NCBI RefSeq assembly: GCF_041381155.1 | Contig: NC_091134.1 | Location: forward strand, 36,399,540 to 36,463,539 | From: Argopecten irradians | Lineage: Eukaryota; Mollusca; Bivalvia; Pectinida; Pectinidae | Length of the DNA: 64,000 nt | Direction: 5' to 3' | Part shown: one piece after another, positions 37,702 through 51,000 of the stretch | How the letters are laid out: every line of letters starts with the position of its first letter | Position numbering within the stretch: the stretch's first letter is position 1 | Position numbers and translations under genes: made by a program | Notes under the pieces: generated by a model | Database searches by the model: none | Told to the model about the DNA's origin: nothing | The model's input: only the letters and a program-made list of their open reading frames with translations

Positions 37702-37794
37702 GTAACTGCAAACTTTCAAGTGCTTTGACTTATTTATACATTAATTTGGAGATATTTTTTATTTATTTATTGGTTTATCCGTTTCCCCGTTCGC

Positions 37795-37945
37795 ATAGTA
37801 AAATACTTGGGACATCCAGATCATACAAGGACGTGTCAGGTTTAATGGCAGACGAAAACTGGAGCACCCGGAGAAAAACCAGAGATAAAGGGTTTGTGAT
37901 GAGATGTCGGGACGTCTAAACCACTCGGGCACCGCGGTCCCCAAC
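37795..37945 (-). repeat. tRNA-headed SINE (family 1), diverged
   Basis: On the minus strand the A-box region reads GTGCCCGAGTGGTTTAGACG and the body reads TTTTTCTCCGGGTGCTCCAG, then AAACCTGACACGTCC. The body matches the copy at 59913-60085. The B-box region is largely lost. The body resembles the Meta-type SINE core known from molluscs (from memory). Confidence 0.6.
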
Positions 37946-38377
37946 CCCAAATATTACGTATAAAATTACAGAAAATTTCACACAAATAATTTACTTTTGT
38001 TTTGAAGTAAACTTTATCAGTAATTTATTAGATTTATTATATATGTGATTATTCCCAGAGGTGTGAAGTGTGAGGATGAGGTTTCAGATGGCTGAAAACT
38101 CGGCCACTGTGACGAAAAAAAGTTTACCAGGTTAAAGACGTGGATACGACGACGAACTCATTTACGCTGAACCATTTAGGCTAGTAAGTAGAGGAAAGCT
38201 GATAAAATATCGAACACCTTAACCACTAGACCCGCCTTGATAACTATGATGACACGTCAGTAAGTGTTATGTTTATCCTTTAGACCTGATGACCCATGTT
38301 ATCGCTGTACCTGATTTGTATCCACCCTGATATCGTTATTGTGTGCAATATAAACTACCGCATATGTCTCTACTGGT

Positions 38378-41300
38378 ATGAAGTACCCCGGTAATATGAC
38401 ATCAGTACTGCAGCTAGTACTCCTGTTACTGCTGTTCACCAGTGTCACATCAGGTAGGTACAATCTCCACCGCCGTATTCCAAATTACACAATTTCTATC
38501 TAAACCAGAATGAATTAGCCCTCTTTTAATGCTGCCATGACCTACCCCTGGGTAATCAATCTTGCCAGTAGGTTTGCAGATAAACTTGCATTCATATTTT
38601 GATATAGTCTTCTTCCCAGAATTACTTTCATTAACATCACATGTACCGTATAACTGGTTATTATCGCGAGACATTATTTTTCTTTTTAATAAAAAACAAT
38701 TTTATTTGATAATTTTATTAAATTTTATTTCTTGGCTTTCAAAGTATGTATGATTCAACCTTTTCTCTATATTTTGCGGATCAAATTTCCGTAGTCATAG
38801 CAGTGTCCTGCGAAATCGCAAAAACATTCCAGCGAAAAAAAACAACAACAAAGAACGATCTTACGGTACCGTATATCTGAATTTCATATATCTAAACTAA
38901 TACAGAGCCAGGGAAACTATCCTTTGCCTCTTACTATGGCGATCACATGGTCTTACAACGTGCCCCACAACGGGCCGTGGTATGGGGGTACGCACCTGGA
39001 TTTTTTGGGTCGGTCACGCTGACAGTGACGGGGCCAGGCACTGGAGGGGGTACCTACACTTCACGTATCACCACTCACCCAGACGTTGGAGGGGTATGGA
39101 GCGTCACTCTTCGGCCTGTCAATGACACCAAGCCCTACATCATTAAGGTATCTGACAAGGAGAACACGACAAGTATAGAAGACGTCTTGTTTGGGGATGT
39201 GTGGCTCTGCTCGGGACAAAGCAACATGCAGTTTACGGTCAATATGGTAGGTCAAATTTACTAACAATCTAACTGGACTGCCCTTACCTATTTATGTTTT
39301 ATCATTTTTGCGTAACGAAGATTATGTATCCCAATCCCCCATGTGTGGATATTATCGAAAAAAAAGTTTCTTTCAGCAGTTGTACTAATGACTATAAAGT
39401 TACCCAAAGACGTGAATATTTTTGGTTGTGTGTATCTAGCATTATGAACCAGGGCGAGAAATAAGTCAATGAGTTCAAAGTGTATTAAGAATTTTATCTA
39501 ATTGGTAATTCCATATTTGACCTCTTACTACAGTCGTACAATGCATCTGTCCAACTGGAGGACGTTGCTAACTACACTGAAGTACGAGTATTTACAGCAC
39601 AAGAGGCCACATCCAGGGTTGCCCTTAGGGATCTAAAGGCAGTATTGGAACCTTGGTCTCTCCCCAGTAAAGGTCAGTTACATGGTCAAATGCTTAGTGT
39701 CATGACAACTAAGAATTGTTGTTACTAGTTATTGTTACAAGTAAATCGAAACGCTTTCGGCTCCTTATAAATAAAAATAATTTTATGACAAGAAGAGTTA
39801 AATTTTAATTTCAATTATTTCATTTCAATCCATGCCCCCTGTTCTGTTTCGAAATGTGTATGGTGGTTGTTGAATGGTTGTCATTCTAATTACACATAGC
39901 AAATTTTAGTTTCCGCAGTCTGCGTTATATCCTTCAAGTTATTGGCTAAGTGATTGAATGAGAAATAGACTTTTTTCACAAAACAAAGTAACTTTTCTCA
40001 GTTAAAGATCTCCCACTTTTACCCACGAAAACATTATACGGGAAAATAACAATTTTTGGTTCACAAATCATATCGCTAGTTACATTTGTTATAGCGTCTT
40101 TGGACGGTAAGGAGTTCACCTACTTTTCGGACCTGTGTTGGCTATATGGTAGATACCTACATGATCACCTCTCCTATCCTATTGGTCTGATTGACTCCAC
40201 GTGGGGTGGGACAGCCATCGAACAATGGACTTCTTCGGCTGTTCTCAAGAAATGCAACGTCCCTCCAAAGTAGGAATTATTCGAACTGCATCAATGCAAG
40301 ACATTAGATATATGAATAAATGGGTGAACGTGAATGTTACACTACGCTGTTACAGGAATTCATTGAAGAAATCTGCAATTGCTTAAAAATGTTCTTCCGC
40401 TGACAAATGATGTTTTTTCTCTAACAAAAACAGGAACAGATGATTTAGTATTTTTCTTTACTTATTTATACTATTACCACCATTGGAAAGTTTGGGCTTC
40501 TAATTTACTTCAAGATAAAAATAATCAATTGCATCCCAAAAAAATTCCGTGGAACTGTGTCGTATATGGAATGGAGTACTGATTGTACCAAAAGCAAATT
40601 GAATTATTTTACAGTTTTATTTGATTAAACACCAATTATCGTTCACATGTTGGGTATCGTTTATGCTCTGTCGGCGATCGAGTATCTTCAAGGTTTAGCC
40701 ACCTAGTGACAACAAAAAACTCATTAACTCACAACACTGAGACTATTGTGTTTTTTGTCACTTGCAATAGTCTCTCTTTGTCGATTGTTTATACCCGCTG
40801 AATGTGTTTAATGTTGAGGTAACATATGGTCTATGATGAAACAATGTGACTTTTACAATATTTCAGACCCCTTCACGACTCAGAACTTTGGAATGCCATG
40901 ATCAGCCCATTCGCTAGTATGACACTGTACGGCGCTATTTGGTACCAAGGTTTGAACATTAACTATTATTCATTTATAATTCTTCTCTCTCCTTTGCTTT
41001 CCTTGTAGGCAAAGGTAAGAACTTTTTAGTACTGTTTCTGCTATTTCAATGTACGTTTAAACCGTTGTGAAATGCTCTGGAATTCGTTTCGTAGACTTAT
41101 TTGCAGATTAAGTTATTTCTTGCTTGCCGTTATTCATTCCCAAATACTGGTATTTCTCGGTTTAATCTAGATTACAGAAGTATCAGACCGTAAATACAAC
41201 AGAAAATCGTCAATTTGGAGGTGAGATTTTCTTATTAAAGACAATATGTACATAAACAAATTTTCATTGCTCCATTGCTGTTTCTACGGAATTCCTTCCT

Positions 41301-43747
41301 GCAAATTGGTATTTACGTACAAGAATTTAAAACAAACCTTTTTTTTGTCATTTTGGGAGTAAGTATGATTTATATTATACAGAAATCATGTATTAGTGGA
41401 TGAATGTTAGTGATTTACCTAATTGTTTTATTTATTTAATGTTGTTCACTTCCAGGGGAATCTAATGCGGCTGAACCCAGTACGTACAATTGTACCTTCC
41501 CTGGAATGATACAGGATTGGCGGATGCATTTCTCTGCAAACAGCGATACGAGCCCAGACTTTCCTTTCGGCTTCGTGCAGGTAAAACTATTATTTCTTCA
41601 ACTTGATAAGACGGGTCTTCGGCGTTAAATTCAGCTTTCCCTTCAGTTCTGAAGAGTAATAATAGGCCTAGTGTTTTGGCTTTGCTCAGGTAAATGAATT
41701 TTGTAACTTGACAAGAGTTTTTTTTCTGACATTTTCAAAGGTAAATGTGATGGGTAGATGAGATTTCTGTTTCGACTCGTTTAGGTAAATCTTGTCCCCC
41801 CACAAACGGATGCATTACATGTCCTCTTGGCTTCGTGCGGGATAATTTCTTTATTGCACAAGATGTTTGGTTTCGCTCAATACTATAATATTTAACATTT
41901 TAACCAGTTCATCTGTATCTTTCGTCGTACAGACATAGCACCCTGAATGTTTTAAGCAATTTTCTTCCTTGATGAAAAAAATTGCATAAATACTTGCCTT
42001 GAATCAAATTTCATTGATTATCACTTATATCTAAAATGATTTTGTCATCTGCTGAGGCAATTTAACTGAGTGTATAAAAATAGTCACCTTCCGAACGAAC
42101 TAGCTAGTTCCAGGTCATAGGGATACAAAAATACATGCTTTACTTGAGAAATGTGTTTAAAAAACATGTAACAATTATCAGAAATAATGTATTCGTTTAT
42201 GATGTTACCACCATCTCCACAACGTAATTTATGTAATGCTTTTGATCATTTGACTTATGACGTTATTTTGAGTTTCGTAATTTTTACTTTTCATGTGTAA
42301 AGCTGGGTGCATTTCGGAACGACTCTAGCATCACCACTGGATTCCCTGACATCAGATGGCACCAGACTGCTGATGTTGGATATGTTCCGAATAACCTGAT
42401 GCCAAACACATTTATGGCCGTGGCGATGGACCTACCTGACTTTAATTCTCCCTGGGGAAGGTAGGTTAGGACTGTCGATTCTCATTATTTTTTAAATATA
42501 TGTATGAGTATGTTACGGCTGTCTATAAAATTAAGTCATATTCTCTCTGGTACATGTCGCATATCACATATACCCCATGGCTGTCGTTGTACGTTTTCCA
42601 GGACTCATTGAACTATGTATTGAAAAATTCATTAAAAATGTATTTCGTTTCAACTGTTATTCTCGTAGTAACATACAATCAAACCTGTCCATAAAAACCA
42701 TACATCCAAGAGACATGTAAAATGGTCGTTTTAGCCAAATGGTCTTCAAACACAATTCAAGTTGTGTTTCAATTTGTCCTCCATGGAACCCAATGAAACT
42801 GATCTCTTGAAGCTGGTGTCTTCATACCGAAGTGAATGTTAGTCAGGTTTTTACTGCTTTGTTTTTTGGGTTATAGTAATCACTCCTTGATATCATTATT
42901 TGTTATGTGTTGTAGCATACACCCTCGGGATAAAGATACAGTGGCCCGACGGCTGGTGATGGCGGCCATGTCGGTGGCCTATAACCTGACGATAGGAGAG
43001 ATCCAGGGACCGTTTCCTCAGTCGTTCCAGGTCGACAGTGGATACATGACGCTTTACGTGCGTTATACATACAGGGAGTTAGCTCCCATTAGATCTAACA
43101 AAGGTTTCGAGGTGAGTTACTATAGACTTTGTACAACGTGTTGTATCTGATGACTTTGTATTGTCCTTTTGGGAGAACACATACAGGCAATGCCTGTTGT
43201 CTTATCCCTTTGACTTCTGTTAATAAAATTGTTTGAAATGAATAGAAGTATTTTCCTTTTCACAATCAGCCTTCCTCAATTTTAATTATAATAACAATGA
43301 ATGTAATTTGTTAGCTAGATTTCCCCCCTAACTGGTGATTATTGGAATTAATGTACATGTAAAATATTATGAATATTTTTATTTGACTCGTTTATTTGTA
43401 CTTCTATCTTCTAATTACTTGACATTTTCACACTCGAACTCATTAGTTGTCGCTCTGCTTTTCAGGTTATTTGTTCACCTTTTGAAAAGAAACAAGAATC
43501 TTCAGACGTAAGCAATAATGCCGTCTGGTCCCCGGTACCAATTATCCAATCAGACGACACCTCTCTCACTTTGGATCTCCAACAAGCATGCGCTAATCAA
43601 ACTGTGGCGGGAGTTCGTTACGCATGGCGGGAATCTCCCTGTGATTACAAAGCATGCGCGATATATTCGCTGTACAGTGATCTGCCTGCTCCGCCATACC
43701 TTGTAGTGGGTGATCTGCCTTACGGTAGTTTAGTTAAGAATCCCTAA
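38378..43747 (+). CDS. SIAE: Sialate O-acetylesterase
   Basis: Removes O-acetyl esters from sialic acids in the secretory/lysosomal system. Exons: 38378-38453, 38906-39246, 39534-39672, 40095-40269, 40867-40949, 41456-41580, 42303-42460, 42916-43111, 43466-43747; phases all match, 524 residues, very close to vertebrate SIAE length. The signal peptide is a hydrophobic run LQLVLLLLLFTSVTS just after the start; an in-frame ATG at 38396 is an alternative start. Diagnostic features: FASYYGDHMVLQR, the nucleophile motif WLCSGQSNMQF, GLIDSTWGGTAIEQW, AIWYQGESNA and the catalytic His motif SIHPRDK. Several N-glycosylation sequons (NDT, NYT, NCT, NDS, NLT) fit a secreted or lysosomal glycoprotein. The gene looks intact. 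It is convergent with the FN3 gene on the other strand, about 1.3 kb between stop codons. Confidence 0.96.
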
Positions 43748-44006
43748 AGGTTAAGGTAGATAATTCCCAACTGGGGCTAAGCTTAATGAATCAGCAAATT
43801 AAGTACTTTTCCTCGATTGATGTGATTCATGATTCTGGCTCAATCTTTAGATAGTCATTAATACTTTTTCTAGCTGTTATCCCCGTTTTCGTATTGCTGT
43901 TTTATCAATGCAAGAAAATGTTGGTGCCAAGTTATGGAATTGCCTCGTTGCATCAATGTACCATTGTATGGTGATGTATAAGTGTGAAAATGGCTTTCGA
44001 TGGTAA

Positions 44007-44012
44007 AATAAA
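44007..44012 (+). terminator. Candidate SIAE polyadenylation signal
   Basis: The first AATAAA after the SIAE stop, 260 bases downstream. Confidence 0.55.
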
Positions 44013-44708
44013 TTGTAATGAAAATATGTTTACTTCTCAAGGCAAAACGGTATAATGTATGTGCATTTTTTAGACTAATAATATTCAGCTGAGTAACACA
44101 CGTTTCCTTATTTTCGTAAGTAAATGTTTGGTCAACATTAGCGGTACTAGCCTTGATAACGTATCTACCAAACATGCACTTCATTTGATAAGGGAACCTT
44201 ATGTCATTTTACTGTACAATATTAAAATTCTTTTACAAGTTTAGGATTATGGTTTTATCTTGCTTAAAAAATCAATTTCATTACCTAAGTAGAAAATAAA
44301 CATTTTGACTTAATAGTAAAATTGAATTAATCCATGGTGTCCTGTAAGTTCATATGTGTTTTGTAAAACTGCTCCGGTACATAGCTCGCTCTAGTATACA
44401 TAGCTAGCTCCAGTGCATTGAAATGTAATTTGGCATCACTCCTTGTCATTTTATATTTCTAAATATCACATTAAGTACAAATAGACAAACTGTCGGCATT
44501 GGAACATTTTTTTTAATTATTGGTTCGACTTTATTAGTCCAACCTCGTAAGATATAATACAAAGTTAAGAATACCATATATACGAATCTGAATATTGTAC
44601 ATGAATATAAAGATATCAAAGATATGATAAAATAAAACTATTTGGATAGTCTCCCTTATACCCTATTCAACGTTTTGCTGAAAGAGTACAAAGGTTATAA
44701 TAATAACT

Positions 44709-44721
44709 TTTATTTTTTATT
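44709..44721 (-). terminator. Candidate FN3-gene polyadenylation signals
   Basis: Two minus-strand AATAAA hexamers (TTTATT on the plus strand at 44709 and 44716) lie about 315-325 bases past the stop codon at 45035. A third is at 44530-44535. Confidence 0.45.
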
Positions 44722-45034
44722 ACAGTTTCGGAAATTTTAAAACTCTAAACCTATCATTGGTACAAGATTCCAAAGTATAACGTTTTCCTAAATTGTCGCA
44801 AAGAGTTTTTTCCACATAACTTTTCGCCAAAAATCGTGCAATGAAGTGAAAATTTCAAACGCACTATCCCTGCACACGTGATTGGCGAAATGTAACTATA
44901 GGTCAATTCCATGTCACGTGTTTTCAGTCATCCAATCAATGGTTGATGAAGCATATCTCAGCGCCTGCGCCGTGATATCCGTAATATAAATTGTAACATA
45001 ACATCTTCATTAAATAATTATGGTCAGTATACTC

Positions 45035-48000
45035 TCACGTAGGAAGTTTTATCTTGTTTTTCTTCAGGATCTGCTTTACTTGAACACTGCTTATTCTCTC
45101 ACCTGAAACAAATAAAAATGATATATATAATGAACACAGCCAAACCTAGATCATCACAATACGTTAGTGATGAAGAGAACACATACCGGTAATGATACAG
45201 GTGTAAACAAAATGTGTTATTGAGTAATTTCAAGACTCTGCGATAACATTAAGACTCAACACAATTATTCCAAACAAGAAAAGAACCACCAATCACTCCA
45301 GCGTAAAAACATAAAGCTAACAATTACCTGAATTTCGGACCAGTTTCGCGAGTGAAAAGGGGCCATCTCCAGACGGATTATAGGCTGCTATTTTGACCTC
45401 GTACTCAACCCCTTTACGGACTCCTTTGATGACATGATATGAAGTGTTGATACCCCGGATGTAGCAGGTCTGGAAGGATTTATCTGGTGACTTGGCCTCC
45501 CTGAACGCTATTACATATCCAGCTATTGTTGGGCCGTAATACTGACTTGGCGGCTGTAAAATAATCAATCTTGATGAAAGATCATAGACCGCAATATGAC
45601 AATAATGTAGAAATGTGGAAAATGCTGCTTTCCATTCGAATATACAATAGCATGCGTGTGTTTTGTCGGTATTGAAACTTGAAATTGTTTTATTTCCATG
45701 TCCCATTTTAAATATTCCATTTCTAGATCGTACTATTCTTGCATCACTCCAATACCACGTTAACATTCTAATAAGTGAAGATAAAGATAGTTTAAGAACC
45801 AGTATCAAAATATGAAGTACAAAATATGCAGATATAAATAGAAAGGTGAAGGTACGTTAAGACTCGAATATGGCCCCAAAATTAATTCTCCAGTAAAGAA
45901 CAACATATTTTGCCATATAACAGTTGAATACATTTGCTAACACATTACATCCCGAAAATACCCCGCATGTGCCAATTATGTTCACTATGACGTCATCAAC
46001 ATGCAGTTTCCCGCCATTTTTCACAAAAATCCTTGAAAAATCATACTTTTTGAGTGGTTTTCTCTAAAAATAAATGTGGCCGCCTTCGTGGAGCAGAAAG
46101 AGAATTCACACATTGTGTATCGTGTATTTACGCATATCCATGCAAAATATAAAGTTGCTCCAAGGTGGCGGCCAAATCCATTTCAAGCCTTTTCTAACCT
46201 AAAGATGATGAATTTCTAGCAAAATTTGGCGAGAAGAGGAAAATTATCAATTTGATGACGTCATAGGTGGAGCACATCGTGTGCATGGTTATAAAAAGTT
46301 ATGTTTTGATGAATGGCAAGTATGAGAGTATTTATTGATGTGAAATTGATGTGGATCAGAGTTAATGTTTTTCGGCCTGAAAAATTAAGGCCAAATACTG
46401 GTCCTATCATATCTACTCCTTTTATTCGAAAGATGCAAGGCTCTTATGTCAAAGAATTCTGCATTATTTTGACCATTGGAGGTTAAGACACTTTCAACAG
46501 TTTCTCCCGAATCAGTTGACAATTATTCATGGCACACAGTATGAAATATGTGATTTCAATTTTCACATAGTGATAATGATAAGAATTCACATAAGTAAAT
46601 CATCCTTGTTTTTTGACTCCCTTGTAAATATATTTTTATTTGTTATTTATTTTTAATAAATCCATAAACTAATCAATATAAGATACAAATACTTACAGTC
46701 CACTTGACATAGATACCCGCTGGGTCGGAGACGGGGTACATCCTCACTATCTTGGGTACATAACGAGGCTCTGTAAACATAATATATAGCGTAAATCAGT
46801 AATAATCTACTGACACTTCACTCGCACAGTTTAGGCATATCTACAAATCTAGACTGGCCACCAGACCCTAAGTTGTTGACAAAACTTTCTCAGCAGCGCC
46901 CTTAACTAGATTATCCCCCCTAGTTTGAAATCAGACATGTAGTAGAGACAAAAATAATCAAGCCATATTTTAGTGTTTTTCCCCCTCAATATTCCAGAGA
47001 CTGGGGGTTCAGTCTACTATAACTCTAACATTTAACTTTCCACATAACTAGAAAGCGCGAGTATCCAAAGCAAAATATCAAATATTTTTCTAAATAATTA
47101 AGATTTAATGTGTATTCAGAGATCCTCTTAATAAGTTTTTAAACGGAACTTGCCTCGACCCTAGTTAGTTAAAAAAAAACCTTTACAACTTACCTGTTGC
47201 TTTCTGTATAAGCATGGTTTCTGGTGTTTGTACTAGAAAATATAATCATACCACATATATAATTAAAATACATTTTAATCTAACATAATTAGTAATCATT
47301 TCTGTATGTTAACTATGTACTAAGGATATTCTACTCTCATGTTTTACTCAATCATGATGAATAAACATCGAAAGGTGTGTGCGTATAGTATTTTATTCAC
47401 ATACTCTTCAAAAAACGCATTTTCCTATATAGAGCGTTTTATGAAAATGACATGAGACGATCTTAAAACTATACCTTTAATACTTCAGATTCACATGGGT
47501 CTTGGCTGATTTCCAATGAACGGATATAGGTGTGGTCTGATTGGATAAGCTATAAATTGTTCATATAGTAATTTCACTAGTACAGAATTTTTCAGATACA
47601 GCATTGAATATTATATTTGTAAACAAATACTCAGAAACAGTTGCCTTACCTCCTGTCCGTATTATCATCGGTATGGAGTAACGCCCCTTTCCCTCGCCAA
47701 TATAGGCTGCTACTTTCAGTTCATAAAGGGTACATGTCTGTAGTCCTGCGAGCACGTGTATATTTACGTCACTTCCGGGTACTAATTTCACCTGATTAGT
47801 TGATCCGAGACCACATTGTCTGTATGCTATGAGGAATCCCTCTATCATAACTGATGTGACGTCATTTGGAATCTTCAGTGATAAAGTTAAAATGTGCTTC
47901 TATCGCTTTAGATATACAGATCGGATAATGATAGTAAAAACAATGAAAATAAAGTAAATAACAAGATCTAGCACTAATTATTAATTAGACAGGTTTTACT

Positions 48001-51000
48001 GTAAAATTGATGCTATTTGGGAAATTCACATTTCACTATATTCGCGGTCAAGTGATTTTCCGCGAACATAAGATTATAGTGAAAATACTGAAATGAAAAC
48101 CCGTACGGCTTATTACTAACAAACATGAAAGTGTGCGAACAATTTGTCCATGAAAATAAATATCCGAGAAAAAATCGCGAAATTTTCTCCCCGCTAAACA
48201 TTGATTCGAACAACTCTATTGTATGATTTCAACGACGGACAATGTAACTTACCTCCCATTGAATCAGGACTCCTCTTCCTTTGTCTGTTGTCATCAATTT
48301 ATTGACTCGAGGTACTGGAATTAGCTCTGTAAAGTAGAGAAGATAAAAATTGTAATTCATTGTATTTTTTGTATTGATCTTGTGTGTTGTAGATTTCTAT
48401 TCGTCATTTTTAGGTCCGTTTGGATTCATACTGTATTTTGAAATTACGCATTCATCCCAAACTGAAGAGAAACCAATATAATGAAAAAAGTAGTATTCAA
48501 AACAACGAGATTACACATACATGTAGAACGACATAATACCTGTTTTATGCTTTACCTGTAATATACCCCTGATATCTGGGAATGATATACAGCGTACTTA
48601 ACCATTGATCTTGACAAATGAAAGATTGGCATTAAATGCTATTGCGCATCGTTAAGTTTACCTTTGTTAGCATTATCATCTAACAACTGTTAACTCAAAG
48701 AAGTTCGATGCTTACATTTACGTTTACATTTATAGCATTTGGTATGATAGTTTTGCAACATGCCTGCCCTTATGACGGCCATGCTGTTATGATGCAATAC
48801 AAATGTAAATATATAGGTAGTAATACTCACTTGCCAGAGGTGACTTTATTTCTTCTTTGTCTGGAACGAAAAATAAATATATATTTTTATAAAAACTAAA
48901 TGGGCAAAATAAGTATTTCTTTATCAAATTGGTAAAACATACATACATACAACTAAATAGATGGTTATGTTTGCATATTACGGTTACTCCTTTTTGTCAT
49001 CTAGTCGCCAGATAGACAAAAAGTATGCATATCAAAAAAGGAGAACAGTTCTATCTTGTATTTCAATAAAGTAAACAGTATACAATGTATTCAGTGTTCA
49101 ATTTTATTCATCACCCAACTAAGTTACAATGCAATACAATGTATATATATTAAATTATTGTAAAAATCTGACGAGTCATGTTTTGTGTGTAAAATTTTAA
49201 TAATCATAACAAAACAAAAGAAAAAAAAAACAAAACGCATCCCTCTCTATTTTAAACATTCAAATTAACAATACATCGACAACTGATTGGACCACGTGAC
49301 CACTCCGTACACTTTTTACGAAGTGCGAGGTTTTCCATCCACCACTTATCCAGTTTGCCCTTGGTAAGCCCGTCCAGGTACCGGATATAGGCTATGTATT
49401 CGTCCGTGGCAGCACACAGGTAACAATCCTTTGGTTGGTCGTTTGGGAAATTATCATCTCGCGGGGTTTTATTGAAAACAGGAACCTGGTTATTATTGTT
49501 CTTCAAGAAGGTCTCTTCTTTTGTTTTCATCCATCCTCCTGAAAATTGGACGCATATCTTCTATAGTTTCTTTAACTACTACTCAAGATTATTGACGAAT
49601 TTTGATTCAATCCTTTAAAATATTTCTTCTCTTGTAACCACCAATTGGATAATTGGAGTGATACACATAAATATGCAATATATATATATATATACTGTAA
49701 AAAGGATTCGTTTGGAGTAATAATAATAGTAACTAAATTCCGTACCCTAAAGACCCTAAATACATGACATATGAAACAGACCAAAATGATAAAATATTCA
49801 CAGGCATTCAGAAATAAAATACTTCAGAAAGTTTTGTTTTGTTTTAAAAATTCGTGTACTGTACTCAAAGTTTGTCGGATTAAATTCTTTTGCATACTAG
49901 AAGTCTTCATCATCAACACATTTGTTCCTTTTGTAACATTTTGTTCGAATGCTAGATATAGTGTTGATATATATATATATATATATATCTATTGTTTCAA
50001 TACTTATGGAAAGAAATAAAAAGAAATGTTTTGTTAACACAAAAGAGCACCAGTCTTTGAATATTAACTTACATGGTTTGCTGATTTATTCTTATTCTTA
50101 AGATGTTTAGCTAAAAACATCGATTGGCTATTCATCAATCAAGTTTACAATGGGATAAATATCATTTCATACATCGCCCGACGCAATAATTACACTACAG
50201 TATATATACAGTAATGTAGGGTAGTTGACTGACTTTTGATACTGATTGGCAAATATCACGCTATCATTTACTATTGAAAGTTTCCAAAAGGGAAATTATC
50301 TTATGATTTGTTTATACCTGAATAGGTTTAGGCATTTATTGCAGAGAAAATAGTGAGAAGCAAAAAAGATTAAATATACAGACTTTACTAATATCTTCAT
50401 AACGTTTATGTCATGTGATAAATACTACACATTTTATATACAGAATATCAATACGAGTAATTACATTGTGACAGCTTTGGCGTTTTACTTACGTACATTA
50501 AACTAAAGACATTAATAGTAAATAGTCAATATTTTACTCGAAAAGACATTACACACAGATGAAATATAGCAGGCAACTTACATACACGTTTAGCACCGTG
50601 TCGACATTTGTGTATGTAATACGATATTTACACAAATGGCATTTAATACTACTAAGCACACTTTAATTCATTGTTAGAACAATAGCAAAAATATCTACTG
50701 TGCGTGTAAATACATCGTCACAGAAAAGGACGACATATTCTTATGAATCGTCACATCAGAACTATATAACTTTAAAAAGATAGTATAGTAAATAACATGT
50801 ACTCACCGATGTTCTTCATGTGCCCACGACAGGCCAGCACCTCCGCCATGGTGTGTAGTCGTCAGCAGAATTAGCAATAAGTCTATGGTTATACCAATGG
50901 GTCAGTTATTACACTGTTATAATAATAATCCGCTACTACTGTGTAGTGGTCGCGCTCGACTACACAGTAATTCATTAACCTGGCTTTGCTAATTAGTCAA

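Larger units (their letters stand above)
36892..38377. other. Intergenic region coiled-coil gene to SIAE
   Basis: Contains the 3' flank of the upstream gene, a candidate AATAAA at 37696-37701 and a SINE at 37795-37945. No gene was seen. Confidence 0.6.
43748..45034. other. Convergent intergenic spacer between SIAE and the FN3 gene
   Basis: Holds the 3' ends of both genes, with candidate poly-A signals on each strand. No other feature was seen. Confidence 0.6.
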
